A stretch of 62,220 nucleotides of DNA from an uncultured Pelagibacteraceae bacterium (GCA_902557935.1 CACECJ010000005.1:1-62220); one strand, 5' to 3'; shown: positions 10,268 through 20,376, counted from the first letter of the stretch. Program-made: numbers and translations. The notes: a model not told the origin generated them from the letters alone.

Positions 10268-12439
10268 ATGCAAAATACTTATCAAGAAAAATTAGCTGAT
10301 CTAGAAGTTAATAACTCAAAAAAAATTAAGAAGTTAGAGGGAGGTATTAACTTTAAAATCAAAAGTGATTTTCAACCTAGCGGTGACCAACCAGAGGCCA
10401 TAAAGCAAATATTAAAAAACTTAAAAGATAACAAACAGGAACAAGTACTTTTAGGGGTCACGGGATCAGGTAAAACATTTACAATGGCAAAAGTTATCGA
10501 AAAGGCTAATAGACCAGCTCTTATTCTAGCACCAAACAAAACTTTAGCTGCTCAATTGTACGGAGAATTTAAAAGTTTTTTTCCAGATAATGCTGTAGAA
10601 TATTTTGTATCATATTACGATTATTATACTCCAGAAGCATACGTTCCTAGATCTGATACTTACATAGAAAAAGAGGCCTCAATAAATGAGCAAATTGATC
10701 GTATGAGACACTCTGCAACAAGATCTTTGTTGGAAAGAGATGATGTAATTATTGTTGCAAGCGTATCATGTATTTATGGTTTAGGTTCTGTAGAGGCGTA
10801 CTCAAAAATGACTATTACTTTAAAGAAAAATTATGAGTACGAGCGAGACGATTTAATTAGAGCATTTATAAACTTACAGTACAAAAGAAATGATCAAAAT
10901 TTTTTTAGAGGTACCTTTAGGGTAAGAGGAGAAAATTTAGAGATCTTTCCATCACACTTGGAAGATAGAGCTTGGAGAATAAGTTTTAATCTAAATAAAT
11001 TGGAAAAAATTGAGGAATTTGACCCACTTACTGGAGATAAGACAAATGATTACTCAATAATAAAAATTTACGCTAATAGTCATTATATAACTCCTAAGCC
11101 TACTATCGAACAAGCAATCAAACAAATAAAATCTGAGTTAGCTGAGACTTTAAAAAGACATAGAGAAAATAATAAACTTTTAGAGGAACAGAGATTAAGA
11201 GAACGAACTAAGTTTGATTTAGAGATGATTGAAGCTACCGGAACTTGTGCAGGAATAGAAAATTATTCAAGATTTTTATCAGGAAGAAAAGCTGGCGAAC
11301 CTCCTCCTACTCTGTTTGAGTATTTTCCAGATAATACAATTATATTTGTAGATGAAAGTCACGTAACAGTTCCTCAATTAAATGGAATGTATAAAGGTGA
11401 CCGTACAAGAAAAAGTACGTTAGCCGAATATGGGTTTAGACTCCCTTCTTGTATGGATAATAGACCTTTGAAATTTGAAGAGTGGGATTTAATGAGAACA
11501 CAAACTGTATTTGTCTCTGCTACCCCAGGACCTTGGGAGCTAAAACAAACAAGTAATAAATATATTGACCAAATCATTAGGCCAACAGGTTTAATAGACC
11601 CACCAGTTGAAATTAGGCCAGCCAAAACTCAAGTGGATGATCTTATGCACGAGGCAAAAGTGATTGTAAAAAAAGGATATAGAGTTCTTTCTACAACTCT
11701 GACAAAAAAAATGGCTGAAGATCTTACTGAGTACCTCCATGAAAATGGTCTTAAAGTAAGATATATGCACTCTGACATTGATACTCTAGAAAGAATTGAG
11801 ATCATAAGAGATTTGAGAATGGGAGTGTTTGATATTCTTGTAGGAATTAATTTGTTGAGAGAGGGATTAGATATTCCCGAATGTGCTTTAGTAGCAATTT
11901 TAGATGCTGATAAAGAGGGATTTTTAAGATCTGAAACTTCTCTAATTCAAACAATTGGAAGAGCAGCGCGAAATGTTGATGGTAAAGTAATTTTATATGC
12001 TGATAAAGTCACGAAGAGCATTGAAAAGGCAATTAAGGAAACAGACAGAAGGAGAAATAAACAATTAGAGTATAATAAGAAAAATAGAATAACTGCTGAG
12101 TCAGTTAAAAAAGAGATAAGTGATATTCTAGAGTCTGTTTATGAAAAAGACTACGTTAAAATTAGTGAAGGCTCAAACGTAGGTGGTAACTTAAAAAAAC
12201 ATCTTAAAGCTTTAAACAGAAAAATGAAGGAAGCCGCATCTAATTTAGAATTTGAAGAAGCTGCTAAACTAAGAGATGAAATGAGAAAACTAGAAGCTAG
12301 TGAACTTGAAATAACTTTAAATCCTAAAATATCTCAATATAATTTAAAAAGTAAAGTTTATCCAAAAGGAAGATCGACTATGGGTATGCCAGGTACAAAA
12401 CCAAGAAAAGCGATAAAAAAATGGAAGCCAAAAAAATAA
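10268..12439 (+). CDS. uvrB: Excinuclease ABC subunit B
   Basis: UvrB verifies DNA damage in nucleotide excision repair, loaded by UvrA and then joined by UvrC. At 723 residues it is full length. Seen are Walker [14 protein letters not shown] near residue 63, the damage-wedging beta-hairpin region with [20 protein letters not shown] near 116-135, the DEAH-like box VDESHVT near 363, helicase motif [11 protein letters not shown], and a C-terminal UVR coiled pair near 650-685 for UvrC contact. The last codons run into the following SDR gene (19-base overlap). uvrC follows two genes later; uvrA is not in the window. Confidence 0.97.
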   Translation: MQNTYQEKLADLEVNNSKKIKKLEGGINFKIKSDFQPSGDQPEAIKQILKNLKDNKQEQVLLGVTGSGKTFTMAKVIEKANRPALILAPNKTLAAQLYGEFKSFFPDNAVEYFVSYYDYYTPEAYVPRSDTYIEKEASINEQIDRMRHSATRSLLERDDVIIVASVSCIYGLGSVEAYSKMTITLKKNYEYERDDLIRAFINLQYKRNDQNFFRGTFRVRGENLEIFPSHLEDRAWRISFNLNKLEKIEEFDPLTGDKTNDYSIIKIYANSHYITPKPTIEQAIKQIKSELAETLKRHRENNKLLEEQRLRERTKFDLEMIEATGTCAGIENYSRFLSGRKAGEPPPTLFEYFPDNTIIFVDESHVTVPQLNGMYKGDRTRKSTLAEYGFRLPSCMDNRPLKFEEWDLMRTQTVFVSATPGPWELKQTSNKYIDQIIRPTGLIDPPVEIRPAKTQVDDLMHEAKVIVKKGYRVLSTTLTKKMAEDLTEYLHENGLKVRYMHSDIDTLERIEIIRDLRMGVFDILVGINLLREGLDIPECALVAILDADKEGFLRSETSLIQTIGRAARNVDGKVILYADKVTKSIEKAIKETDRRRNKQLEYNKKNRITAESVKKEISDILESVYEKDYVKISEGSNVGGNLKKHLKALNRKMKEAASNLEFEEAAKLRDEMRKLEASELEITLNPKISQYNLKSKVYPKGRSTMGMPGTKPRKAIKKWKPKK

Positions 12440-13176
12440 TTATAACTGGTGGAGCTACTAGAATAGGATCAGCAATCGCTAAAAGTTTAGCTAGCTTTGA
12501 AACAAAAATAGGTATCCACTTTAACAAATCTAAAAGAAGCGCTTTCAAATTAAAAAAAGAACTGGAGGAACTTGGGGCTGAAGCATACTTGTTTAAAGCT
12601 GATTTAAATAATCTTAAACAAACCGAAACTTTAATAAAAAAAGCTTATAAAACTCTGAAAGGATTAGATTGTTTAATTAATAATGCATCTATTTTTGAAA
12701 ACGATAATCTTGAAAATTTTTCTGAAAAATCCTTTACAAAACATATGAATATCAACTTAAAAGCACCGGCAATCATCACACAAAATTTTAAAAGATTAAT
12801 CAGAAATAAAGAAGGATGTATCATCAATATTATTGATCAAAGAGTTGAAAAATTAACTCCTTTTTTTTTCTCTTACACTTTAAGTAAGTCTTCATTGGCC
12901 ACTTTTACAAAAACATCAGCCATGAAATTAGCACCAAATATAAGAGTGAATGGTATTTCACCCGGACCAACATTAAAAAACAAAAGACAATCTGAAAGAC
13001 ATTTCAAAAAACAATGGAAATCCACGCTCTTAAAAAAAAAAGTAGATTTAGAAAACATATGTAATGGAGTAAAGTTTCTAATTGAAAATAAAAATATAAC
13101 AGGAGAGATTATAAATATTGATAGTGGGCAAAGACTTGCATGGCAAACACCAGATATTATTAATACTAAAGAATGA
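12421..13176 (+). CDS. SDR oxidoreductase, probably a pteridine/dihydrofolate-type reductase
   Basis: A 251-residue short-chain dehydrogenase/reductase. The NADP-binding motif [12 protein letters not shown] is near residues 8-19, the NNAS motif near 88, and the catalytic Tyr-x3-Lys appears in SYTLSKSSL near residues 158-166. The ending IDSGQRLAW is typical of the PTR1/FolM-like pteridine reductase subgroup, and the very next gene is folB of the same pathway, with a 4-base overlap. I therefore infer reduction of dihydropterin or dihydrofolate. A generic 3-oxoacyl-ACP reductase role cannot be excluded. It overlaps uvrB by 19 bases. Confidence 0.8.
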   Translation: MEAKKIIITGGATRIGSAIAKSLASFETKIGIHFNKSKRSAFKLKKELEELGAEAYLFKADLNNLKQTETLIKKAYKTLKGLDCLINNASIFENDNLENFSEKSFTKHMNINLKAPAIITQNFKRLIRNKEGCIINIIDQRVEKLTPFFFSYTLSKSSLATFTKTSAMKLAPNIRVNGISPGPTLKNKRQSERHFKKQWKSTLLKKKVDLENICNGVKFLIENKNITGEIINIDSGQRLAWQTPDIINTKE

Positions 13177-13568
13177 AGATAATAAAATTTAAAAAAAAAG
13201 AAAAATTTAAATATAAAAGAAAAGTAATTATAAAAGATTTAATCTTAAATATTTCTATAGGAATACACAACTTTGAGAAAAAAAAGAGGCAAAGAGTAAA
13301 ATTTAATATTGAAATTTTAACAAATCCATATGTGACTCCAAATAACAAAGATTTGAATTCAATACTTAATTATGAGGAAATTGTTAGTAAAATTGAGAAA
13401 ATTGCTTATCTAAAACATCACGATTTACTTGAAGACTTAGCGGAGAATATTTTTAATATGATATTTAGAAATAAACTTGTTAAAAAGATTAATCTTAAGA
13501 TAGAAAAGTTAGAGATCTTAAAGAAAACCAAATCTGTTGGTATCGAGGTATCAAAATCAAAAGTATGA
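13173..13568 (+). CDS. folB: Dihydroneopterin aldolase FolB
   Basis: FolB converts dihydroneopterin to 6-hydroxymethyl-dihydropterin in folate synthesis. The 131-residue frame carries the family's [24 protein letters not shown]-type first strands (given here in part), the [14 protein letters not shown] helix near residue 65-78, [12 protein letters not shown] around the active-site glutamate, and the closing IEVSKSK strand. The N-terminal 15 residues are an unusual run of lysines. It overlaps the SDR gene before it and uvrC after it by 4 bases each, so all are in one operon. Confidence 0.85.
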   Translation: MKIIKFKKKEKFKYKRKVIIKDLILNISIGIHNFEKKKRQRVKFNIEILTNPYVTPNNKDLNSILNYEEIVSKIEKIAYLKHHDLLEDLAENIFNMIFRNKLVKKINLKIEKLEILKKTKSVGIEVSKSKV

Positions 13569-15403
13569 TCAGTAGTTTAGAGTTAGGAAAAAAAGTAATA
13601 AAAGAAAAAATACCGCTAATACCAAAAAATCCCGGTGTTTATAAAATGATTAGTTCCACTGGTGAAATTCTATATATTGGTAAAGCTAAAAATATCCCAA
13701 ATAGACTCAAAAGTTATGTCACTGAATCTAATCTTCCTATTAGAACTGAGAGAATGCTTTCACTTACGCATAATCTTGAAACTACTACTACAAGTAATGA
13801 AAGTGAGGCTCTACTATTGGAAGCAAATTTAATAAAAAAACATAAACCCCGTTACAACATACTTTTGCGTGATGACAAATCTTTTCCTTATATTTACATT
13901 GGTAATAAAGATAAGTGGCCACAACTTACAAAGTTAAGAGGTAAAAAATCAAAAACCGGATATTATTTTGGTCCGTTTGCATCAATTGGTTCTGCAAATT
14001 GGACAATAAAAATTTTACAAAAAATTTTTCTTTTGAGAGTCTGTGATGACACTGTTTTCAAAAATAGAAAGAGACCATGTATCTTATACCAAATTAAAAG
14101 ATGCTCTGCTCCATGTGTTGGACACATAAATGAAAAAGATTACGAATCTACAGTTGTAGACGCTATTGATTTTATTTCGGGTAAATCTAGAAGAATTCAG
14201 AAAAACTTATCCAAGGAAATGGAAAAAGCTAGTAAAGAATTAGATTATGAGAAAGCAGCTATAGCAAGAGATAGAATAAAAGCATTAACTCAAATACAAA
14301 CCTCTCAGAAAATAAATCAAACAAATTTAACAGAAGCTGATGTTATAAGTATTTATAAAGAGACAGGAAAAACATGTGTGCAAGTGTTTTTTTTTAGGTC
14401 AAAACAAAACTGGGGTAATCAGGCTTTTTATCCAAAACATGATCCTGATGATAATGTAGAAGATATAATAAGCTCTTTTATATCCCAATTTTATGAAAAC
14501 AAATCTATTCCGAGGCTGATATTAACAAACTGTGAAGTCAAAGATAAAAAACTTATTGAAAAAACATTCTCCGACAAGGATAAAAAAGATATTGTTATTA
14601 AGCTAGCAAAAAGTAAAAATGAAATAAATATTTCTAGTCTTGCAGAGAAAAATGCTAAACAATCTTTAAAACAAAAACTCGTTCAATCTGATACTAACAA
14701 TAATCTTATCGAAGAATTAGCATCTAAATTTAATATCAATAACAATATAGAATTGATAGAAGTTTACGATAATAGCCACATTCAGGGTACTGACTCTGTT
14801 GGATCATTAATTTGTTTTAGTAATGAAGGTTTTGTTAAAAAAAGATATAGGAAATTCAATATTAAAGATGAAAAAGTTAAAAATGATGACTATGGGATGA
14901 TGAAAGAAGTTTTATTTAGAAGATTTTCAAAAGCTATTAAAGAAAAATCTGGTTCACTGTCATTGCCAGACTTAATAATGATAGACGGTGGAAAAGGACA
15001 ATATTCTGTGTCTAGAGAAGTTCTCAATGAATTAGGATTGCACGACTTACCAATTTTAGCCGTAGCAAAGGGTAAAAGAAGAAATGCTGGAGAAGAAAAA
15101 ATTTATTATAAAAGCAAAGAATATATTTTAGAAAGAAATGATCCACTACTATTTTTTGTACAAAGACTTAGAGATGAAGCTCATAGATTTGCTATAAGCA
15201 CTCATAGAGCTAAAAGAAAGAAAAATCTTAGTAAATCTTTGTTAGATCAAATCCAAGGGATTGGGAAACAAAGGAAAAGAGCTTTATTAAATCATTTTGG
15301 GTCAGCGCGTGCCGTTGAGTCTGCAAGCTTCGATGATTTAAAATCAGTGGAAGGAATAGAAGACAGCATAGCAAAGAAAATATATAATTATTTTCACGAA
15401 TAA
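13565..15403 (+). CDS. uvrC: Excinuclease ABC subunit C
   Basis: UvrC makes the two incisions of nucleotide excision repair. The 612 residues include an N-terminal GIY-YIG nuclease ([20 protein letters not shown], near 24-43), the cysteine segment [21 protein letters not shown] near 160-180, a UVR domain near 205-235, the RNase H-like C-terminal nuclease with [15 protein letters not shown] near 400, and a helix-hairpin-helix pair at the end ([21 protein letters not shown]). All parts are intact. It runs directly into pgsA with no gap. Confidence 0.97.
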   Translation: MISSLELGKKVIKEKIPLIPKNPGVYKMISSTGEILYIGKAKNIPNRLKSYVTESNLPIRTERMLSLTHNLETTTTSNESEALLLEANLIKKHKPRYNILLRDDKSFPYIYIGNKDKWPQLTKLRGKKSKTGYYFGPFASIGSANWTIKILQKIFLLRVCDDTVFKNRKRPCILYQIKRCSAPCVGHINEKDYESTVVDAIDFISGKSRRIQKNLSKEMEKASKELDYEKAAIARDRIKALTQIQTSQKINQTNLTEADVISIYKETGKTCVQVFFFRSKQNWGNQAFYPKHDPDDNVEDIISSFISQFYENKSIPRLILTNCEVKDKKLIEKTFSDKDKKDIVIKLAKSKNEINISSLAEKNAKQSLKQKLVQSDTNNNLIEELASKFNINNNIELIEVYDNSHIQGTDSVGSLICFSNEGFVKKRYRKFNIKDEKVKNDDYGMMKEVLFRRFSKAIKEKSGSLSLPDLIMIDGGKGQYSVSREVLNELGLHDLPILAVAKGKRRNAGEEKIYYKSKEYILERNDPLLFFVQRLRDEAHRFAISTHRAKRKKNLSKSLLDQIQGIGKQRKRALLNHFGSARAVESASFDDLKSVEGIEDSIAKKIYNYFHE

Positions 15404-15994
15404 ATGAAATTAAAAATACCAAATATACTAACGATTGGTAGAATAATTATTGTACCGATTTTTGTTATAACTTTTTTTATTCCAGGATTTTTTGGAGATT
15501 TAATACCTTTTTTCTTATTTGTGTTAGCTAGCTTTACTGATTACCTAGATGGGTTATTGGCTAGATTATTTAAGGAAGAGTCGAAATTAGGTGAATTGTT
15601 AGATCCTATCGCTGACAAAATTTTAGTAGCCGCTGCTCTAATCTTGCTAGTAATGAATGGTACAATTAAGAATTATGAAGTAATTGCCGCAGTAATTATT
15701 CTGACAAGAGAAATTTTGGTATCTGGACTAAGAGAATTCTTAGCAAAAGGTAAAATTACTATGAAAGTTACTAGTTTATCAAAACTTAAAACTGTTATTC
15801 AAATGGGCTCTATAGCTATCTTGTTGACTGGTGACATAGGAAATAAAATAATTAATTTTCAAGATTATAATGCACAAACAGTAGGAATAATTCTGTTATG
15901 GTTATCGGCATTTTTAACTCTCTACACCGGTTACGATTATTTACGAAAAGGGATTGATCATGCTATAAACGAGGATAACAAAGAAAATAAATGA
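15404..15994 (+). CDS. pgsA: CDP-diacylglycerol-glycerol-3-phosphate 3-phosphatidyltransferase
   Basis: PgsA is an inner-membrane enzyme making phosphatidylglycerophosphate, the precursor of phosphatidylglycerol. The 196 residues contain several hydrophobic segments and the CDP-alcohol phosphotransferase signature spread over residues 46-71: Asp46, Asp49-Gly50, Ala53-Arg54, Gly63, Asp67 and Asp71 (in TDYLDGLLAR and LGELLDPIAD). The start ATG follows the uvrC stop immediately. The uvrC-pgsA order is common in alphaproteobacteria. Confidence 0.95.
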   Translation: MKLKIPNILTIGRIIIVPIFVITFFIPGFFGDLIPFFLFVLASFTDYLDGLLARLFKEESKLGELLDPIADKILVAAALILLVMNGTIKNYEVIAAVIILTREILVSGLREFLAKGKITMKVTSLSKLKTVIQMGSIAILLTGDIGNKIINFQDYNAQTVGIILLWLSAFLTLYTGYDYLRKGIDHAINEDNKENK

Positions 15995-16737
15995 ATTTAT
16001 CTGAAAAAAATTTAAGAGAAAAAAAATTTCATAATCAATTACAATCCAAAAATAAAGGAAGATTCGAAAATATTTTTTATAAGGCGCTTCATAATGCTCA
16101 TGAAGATTTTTTAAAAGATCTTGAAATTAGCTCAAAAAACTCGACTGTTTTGGATTACGGATGTGGTGTTGGCTCATCTATTGAAAAAACATTAAAATTT
16201 AATCCAAAAAAGATTGTTGGAATAGATATATCTGAAGTTTCTATACGGAAAGCCCAAAGTCTTGTCGACAGTCTATCAGCTAACAACGTTGAATTAAAAG
16301 TGGATAATTGTGAAGAAACAGGTTTTCAAGACAAAGAATTTGACCTTGTTTATGGAACTGGAATTTTGCACCATTTGCAAATTGAAAAATGCATTCGTGA
16401 AATATCTAGAATATTAAAACCAAGGGGGAAATTATTATTTATTGAACCTTTGGGGACTAATCCTTTAATAAATCTCTATAGAATACTAACACCAAAATCC
16501 AGATCTATAGATGAACATCCATTGCTAGAGAAAGATTTTAATTTATTAAAAAAAGGTTTTTCTAAAATAAGAATAAAATATTACGGATTTTTTACCCTTA
16601 TTTTTTTTCCTTTTTACCGTACGCCAAAAACTTCGACGATTTTCAGATTATTAAAAACGGTTGATCAATTTTTATTTAAAATTAAATTATTTAGATATTT
16701 TGCATGGTCTTCTTTGATTATTGCACAGAAGGACTAA
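15991..16737 (+). CDS. Class I SAM-dependent methyltransferase, substrate unknown
   Basis: A 248-residue protein with a Rossmann-type methyltransferase core: motif I VLDYGCGVGSSIE near residues 50-62, the acidic loop IVGIDISEVSI, and motif IV/post FDLVYGTGILHHL near 113-125, followed by EISRILKPRGKLLFIEP. The C-terminal 70 residues are rich in Phe, Ile and Arg and may form an amphipathic or membrane-touching part. This organisation suits small-molecule or lipid methylation, but I do not recognise a subfamily. It overlaps pgsA by 4 bases, which makes a lipid link possible, and overlaps ilvE tail-to-tail by 4. Confidence 0.85.
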   Translation: MNLSEKNLREKKFHNQLQSKNKGRFENIFYKALHNAHEDFLKDLEISSKNSTVLDYGCGVGSSIEKTLKFNPKKIVGIDISEVSIRKAQSLVDSLSANNVELKVDNCEETGFQDKEFDLVYGTGILHHLQIEKCIREISRILKPRGKLLFIEPLGTNPLINLYRILTPKSRSIDEHPLLEKDFNLLKKGFSKIRIKYYGFFTLIFFPFYRTPKTSTIFRLLKTVDQFLFKIKLFRYFAWSSLIIAQKD

Positions 16738-17621
16738 GCAGCGGAGTCCTTTCTTACAATATTTTGATATGTTTTATTTAAATCGGTAATTAAATCACAG
16801 ACTTTAAATTCATATTTTCCTATTTGAGATACCGGTGTTACTTCAGCAGCAGTTCCAGTAAGAAAACATCCTATAAAATTTTTCATTTCTTCAGGCTTAA
16901 TTTTTCTCTCTATTACCTTTATGCCTTTTGACTTAGCGATTTTGATTACTTCTCTTCGCGTGATACCGTCTAAAAAGGAGTCTGGAATAGGTGTAATTAA
17001 ATCATTTTCTTTACTTTTAAAAAATATATTCGCACCTGTTGCTTCTGCAATATTTCCTTCATGGTCAAGCATCAAAGAGTCTGTGAAACCTTTGGCTTCA
17101 GCCTCATGTTTTGAAAGTGTACATATCATATACAATCCTGCCGCTTTAGTGTCCCATGGAATTGTGTTTGGCGCAGGTCTTCTCCAGTTCGATATATCAA
17201 GTTTAATTCCATTTAATTTTAGTTTAGGATCAAAGTATGAACCCCACTCCCAAGTTGCTATAGCGACATGGATTTTATTTTTTTGAGCAGAGATTGCCAT
17301 CATTTCACTACCTCTCCAAATTATTGGTCTAACATATCCGTCTTTCACTTTCTGGATATTAACAATTTTTTTACATGCATCATTTATTTCATTTTGAGTA
17401 AAAGGCACTGTTATTCCCATCCGTTTAGCTGAGTAAAATAATCTTTCTGTATGTTCTTTTAATTTAAAAATTTCACCATCGTAAACTCTTTCACCCTCAA
17501 AAACACAGCTTGCATAATGTAAGCCATGATTTAAAATATGAATATTTGCGTCTTTCCATTCAACAGTTTTGCCATTGAACCAAATTTTTCCTGATCTTTT
17601 ATCGTAAGGCACACTTTCCAT
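16734..17621 (-). CDS. ilvE: Branched-chain amino acid aminotransferase
   Basis: IlvE performs the last step of leucine, isoleucine and valine synthesis with PLP. From the ATG at 17621 the protein has 295 residues; a TTG nine bases earlier could add three residues but is less likely. Family marks include GKIWFNGKTVEWKDA, HYASCVFEGERVY, the PLP lysine in WDTKAAGLYMICTLSK near residue 153, EATGANIFF near 193 and FLTGTAAEVTPV near 253. The gene is divergent from the MarR-type gene petP and ends 4 bases inside the methyltransferase gene. Confidence 0.94.
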   Translation of the reverse strand: MESVPYDKRSGKIWFNGKTVEWKDANIHILNHGLHYASCVFEGERVYDGEIFKLKEHTERLFYSAKRMGITVPFTQNEINDACKKIVNIQKVKDGYVRPIIWRGSEMMAISAQKNKIHVAIATWEWGSYFDPKLKLNGIKLDISNWRRPAPNTIPWDTKAAGLYMICTLSKHEAEAKGFTDSLMLDHEGNIAEATGANIFFKSKENDLITPIPDSFLDGITRREVIKIAKSKGIKVIERKIKPEEMKNFIGCFLTGTAAEVTPVSQIGKYEFKVCDLITDLNKTYQNIVRKDSAA

Positions 17622-17697
17622 TTGAAGCAAATATATAGATTTTTTTATTTTAAAAAAGTATATTCCAAATCAGGATAAGTCAATATAACTTACCATT

Positions 17698-18138
17698 ATG
17701 AAAGATTTGCTTTACTTAAAAGATGATCAAATTAAAGAGTTTATTCAGCTTCTTTACTATGCTCACAGGGAAACGTTTTTAGATCCTCGAGAAATTTTAT
17801 CAAAAAAATTTTTTGGACCTGCTCATCTCAGAGCTTTGCATTTAATAGAGAGAAATCCAGGGATAAATTTAGGAGAGTTAATTTTTAAACTAAAAGTAAC
17901 GAAACAAAGTTTAAATAGAGTTTTAAGAGATCTTATAAATTCTAAAATGATTAAACAGATTCAAGACGAGGGTGATACAAGAAAAAAAAATCTTTTTTTA
18001 GATAAAGAAGGAAAAGTTTTTTTTGAGATAGTTTATAATTCTCAAAAAAAAAGAATTTTCAACGCATTGAAAAATTCAAGTTCAGACTCTGTTATAAAAT
18101 TTAAAGATGTTCTCAAAAAGATAATTGATGGAAAATAA
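17698..18138 (+). CDS. petP: MarR-family transcriptional regulator (PetP-like)
   Basis: A 146-residue winged-helix regulator. The helix-turn-helix covers about residues 60-100 (INLGELIFKLKVTKQSLNRVLRDLINSKMI), and the wing holds GDTRKKNLFLDKEG. The pairing with the OmpR-type regulator just downstream (11-base overlap) is the arrangement called petP-petR in Rhodobacter, where PetR is needed for bc1 expression, so I use that name by context. A possible -10 box TATAAC (17684-17689) lies 8 bases before the ATG, without a convincing -35. petABC itself is about 8 kb away. Confidence 0.8.
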   Translation: MKDLLYLKDDQIKEFIQLLYYAHRETFLDPREILSKKFFGPAHLRALHLIERNPGINLGELIFKLKVTKQSLNRVLRDLINSKMIKQIQDEGDTRKKNLFLDKEGKVFFEIVYNSQKKRIFNALKNSSSDSVIKFKDVLKKIIDGK

Positions 18139-18805
18139 CAAAATACATATATTAGTTGTAGATGATGATGATAGAATAAGAAATTTATTAAAAGATTATT
18201 TGTCAGAAAATAAATATATAGTGTCTACGGCGGAAAATGCTGAACAAGCCAAGCTAAAAATTGGATACCTTAAATTCGACTTAATTATTTTAGATGTAAT
18301 GATGCCTGGAAAAACTGGATATGAATTGACACAAGAACTTAAAAAAGAAATAAAAATACCAATTATTTTACTCACTGCCAAAGGAGAAGTTGAAAATAGA
18401 ATAAAAGGTTTAGAAATAGGTGCTGACGACTACATTGGCAAACCTTTTGAGCCAAAAGAACTATTACTGAGAATTAAGAATATTATTAGAAATAATTATA
18501 AAATTAACACTGATTCAAAATACTCAATTGGAACAGCGCAGGTTGATTTAAATAAAATGATTATAAAGTTTAATGGTAAAATCAAAAAGATTAATAATAC
18601 TGAAAAAAAAGTGCTGATCGAGATGATATCAACTCCTGGAAAAACTTTTACACGTGAAGAGATTGGTAAAATTTCTGGTATTAGTCAAGAAAGGTCTATT
18701 GATGTAATGATAACAAGGCTAAGACAAAAATTAGAATTAAATCCAAAAAATCCAAAATATTTACAAACTATTCGAGGCTCAGGCTATGTTCTCTGGATTG
18801 AATAA
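18128..18805 (+). CDS. petR: OmpR-type response regulator (PetR-like)
   Basis: A 225-residue two-component regulator starting at the ATG at 18128; a TTG one codon earlier is also open. The receiver domain has the acidic pocket VVDDDDR (about residues 10-16), the phosphorylation site Asp56 in LIILDVMMPGKTG, Thr in LLTAKG and Lys in IGKPFEPKE. The C-terminal winged helix runs from about 130 and ends LQTIRGSGYVLW. It overlaps petP by 11 bases and the histidine kinase by 20, so kinase and regulator are very probably partners. The target genes are unknown; bc1 genes are the inference from Rhodobacter PetR. Confidence 0.88.
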   Translation: MENNKIHILVVDDDDRIRNLLKDYLSENKYIVSTAENAEQAKLKIGYLKFDLIILDVMMPGKTGYELTQELKKEIKIPIILLTAKGEVENRIKGLEIGADDYIGKPFEPKELLLRIKNIIRNNYKINTDSKYSIGTAQVDLNKMIIKFNGKIKKINNTEKKVLIEMISTPGKTFTREEIGKISGISQERSIDVMITRLRQKLELNPKNPKYLQTIRGSGYVLWIE

Positions 18806-20102
18806 ATTAATAAAAATAATTCTTCCTAAAAGACTCTTTTATAGAGCTCTAATAATTGTTGCAGCGCCTACTATAATTCTTCAGCTTATTGTAACTATTG
18901 TGTTTTTTGACAGCATTTGGATAAAGGCAAATAAAAATACAACTCGAGCTTTAGTTGCGCAATTAAAAACGATAGAGGAAATTTATCAAAATGATAAAAA
19001 AAATTTAGACTTTTTTACTGACAGTTATAAAAATAACTTTAATTTTGAAATAGGGATTAATCAAGATGAATTTCCCAAAGTTTCTGGAGAGAGAAAGTTT
19101 AGCCCTATGGACAGATCTTTGCGGAGGGAATTAAAATCAGCATTTGGGAATAATAATTATTGGTTTAGTACTTCAAAATTTAAAAATGCTGTAGAAATAA
19201 AAATTAAATCTGAAAAAGAAGTTATAGAATTTGTGATCCCAAAAGAATTAGTGTCCGCGTCATCTGTAAGATTGTTTGTATTATGGACTACACTTCCATC
19301 AATTTTATTGTTGATTATCGCTCTTATTTTTTTAAAAAATCAAACACGACCTTTAGTAAAATTGGCGAAAGCTGCTGAAAAATTTGGCAAAGGTGATTAC
19401 GTTAATGATTTTAGAGCTTCTGGTGCTGCAGAAATACGTAAGGCGGCCTTTGAATTTGATAGGATGGCAAAAAGAATTAATAGACACCTTAACCAAAGGT
19501 CTGAAATGTTGTCAGGTATTAGTCATGATTTGAGAACACCTCTTACAAGATTAAAACTTCAATTAGCTATGTTAAACCAAAAAGACATATCAAAAAATAT
19601 GTCAAAAGACATAGATGAAATGGAAAAAATGTTAAATGATTACCTTCAATTTGCTAAAAACAAAGTACAAGAGAGCACAACGTCTCTTAATTTAAATCAA
19701 TTATTTCATCAGATTAAAAATAACTTTAATGAAGAAAAATTAACAATATCTTGTGAAAATGATATTTCCTTAAGTGGAAGACCTCTTGCTCTTAAAAGAT
19801 GTTTTGAAAACATTATTCAAAATGGCTTAACGTATGGAGAGAACGTAAAGGTTGAGGTAAAAAAAGGAAATAACAGAGTATCAATTATAGTTGAGGATGA
19901 TGGTCCTGGCATACCTGAAGAACAATTTAGAAATGTTTTCAAACCTTTTTTTAGACTTGATAAAAGTAGAAGTCTTAATAAATCAGGAATAGGACTTGGT
20001 TTAGCTATAGTGGAAGACGTAGTTAATTCTCATGGTGGAAATATTCAACTAGGAAAAAGCCGCTTAAACGGTTTACAAGTTAAGATTTCTTTACCTTTTT
20101 AG
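18786..20102 (+). CDS. Membrane sensor histidine kinase (EnvZ-like)
   Basis: A 438-residue sensor kinase. Two membrane helices are visible at about residues 22-43 and 162-183, enclosing a periplasmic part of about 120 residues. A HAMP linker follows (about 184-237), then the H-box SGISHDLRTPLTRLKLQ with phospho-accepting His247, an N-box near IIQNGLTYG, and the ATP-lid glycines DDGPGIP and SGIGLGLAIVEDV. No PAS or other ligand domain is recognised, so the signal is unknown. It overlaps petR by 20 bases and the UbiK-like gene by 23 tail-to-tail. Confidence 0.93.
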   Translation: MFSGLNKLIKIILPKRLFYRALIIVAAPTIILQLIVTIVFFDSIWIKANKNTTRALVAQLKTIEEIYQNDKKNLDFFTDSYKNNFNFEIGINQDEFPKVSGERKFSPMDRSLRRELKSAFGNNNYWFSTSKFKNAVEIKIKSEKEVIEFVIPKELVSASSVRLFVLWTTLPSILLLIIALIFLKNQTRPLVKLAKAAEKFGKGDYVNDFRASGAAEIRKAAFEFDRMAKRINRHLNQRSEMLSGISHDLRTPLTRLKLQLAMLNQKDISKNMSKDIDEMEKMLNDYLQFAKNKVQESTTSLNLNQLFHQIKNNFNEEKLTISCENDISLSGRPLALKRCFENIIQNGLTYGENVKVEVKKGNNRVSIIVEDDGPGIPEEQFRNVFKPFFRLDKSRSLNKSGIGLGLAIVEDVVNSHGGNIQLGKSRLNGLQVKISLPF

Positions 20103-20325
20103 TTTTTTTTCTTTTTTTAAATTTTTTTAATTCTTTATCTTGTTTCTCTACAATTTTTTTTAAAATTTCAAATTCTTGCCTGGTAACAAGATCCAACTTA
20201 TTTATTAAACTATCTCTTTTAAATTTAAAATCCTCTGATATTTCTTTTCTTATGTCTTTAGATGTAAGCAAACTATTTTCAATAAGGTTTGATATTGATT
20301 TTAAAATTTTTTCTGAATTACTCAT
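20080..20325 (-). CDS. UbiK-like (BMFP) accessory factor
   Basis: An 81-residue, highly charged coiled-coil protein of the BMFP/UbiK type. The start MSNSEKILKSISNLIENSL and the centre LVTRQEFEILKKIVEKQDKEL (quoted in parts) match that family, which in Escherichia coli supports aerobic ubiquinone synthesis with UbiJ. The C-terminus is a lysine-rich tail. A ubiquinone role would fit the aerobic respiratory genes nearby, but is transferred from the family. It diverges from lgt with 51 bases between starts and overlaps the histidine kinase gene by 23 bases. Confidence 0.75.
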   Translation of the reverse strand: MSNSEKILKSISNLIENSLLTSKDIRKEISEDFKFKRDSLINKLDLVTRQEFEILKKIVEKQDKELKKFKKRKKTKKVKKS

Positions 20326-20330
20326 ATCGC

Positions 20331-20359
20331 ATCTTATTTGATAGAAATCTTAATTTCAA
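20331..20359 (-). promoter_or_regulatory. UbiK-like gene promoter, leaderless
   Basis: On the minus strand TTGAAA (20359-20354), a 17-base spacer and TAAGAT (20336-20331) form a good sigma-70 promoter. Only five bases separate the -10 box from the ATG at 20325, so transcription would begin at or next to the A of the start codon. It interleaves with the lgt promoter. Confidence 0.5.
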
Positions 20360-20366
20360 ATATGAT
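20338..20366 (+). promoter_or_regulatory. lgt operon promoter, near-leaderless
   Basis: TTGATA (20338-20343), a 17-base spacer and TATGAT (20361-20366) point to lgt. The predicted start is near 20373, about four bases before the ATG at 20377. It shares nearly all its length with the opposite promoter for the UbiK-like gene, so the two should exclude each other. Confidence 0.55.
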
Positions 20367-20376
20367 ATAAGAATAT

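Noticed and set aside
13166-13348. Small minus-strand open frame opposite folB
   Set aside because: Lies opposite a conserved folB and has no homology signs.
16921-17286. Plus-strand open frame inside ilvE
   Set aside because: It is an antisense shadow of a well-conserved aminotransferase.
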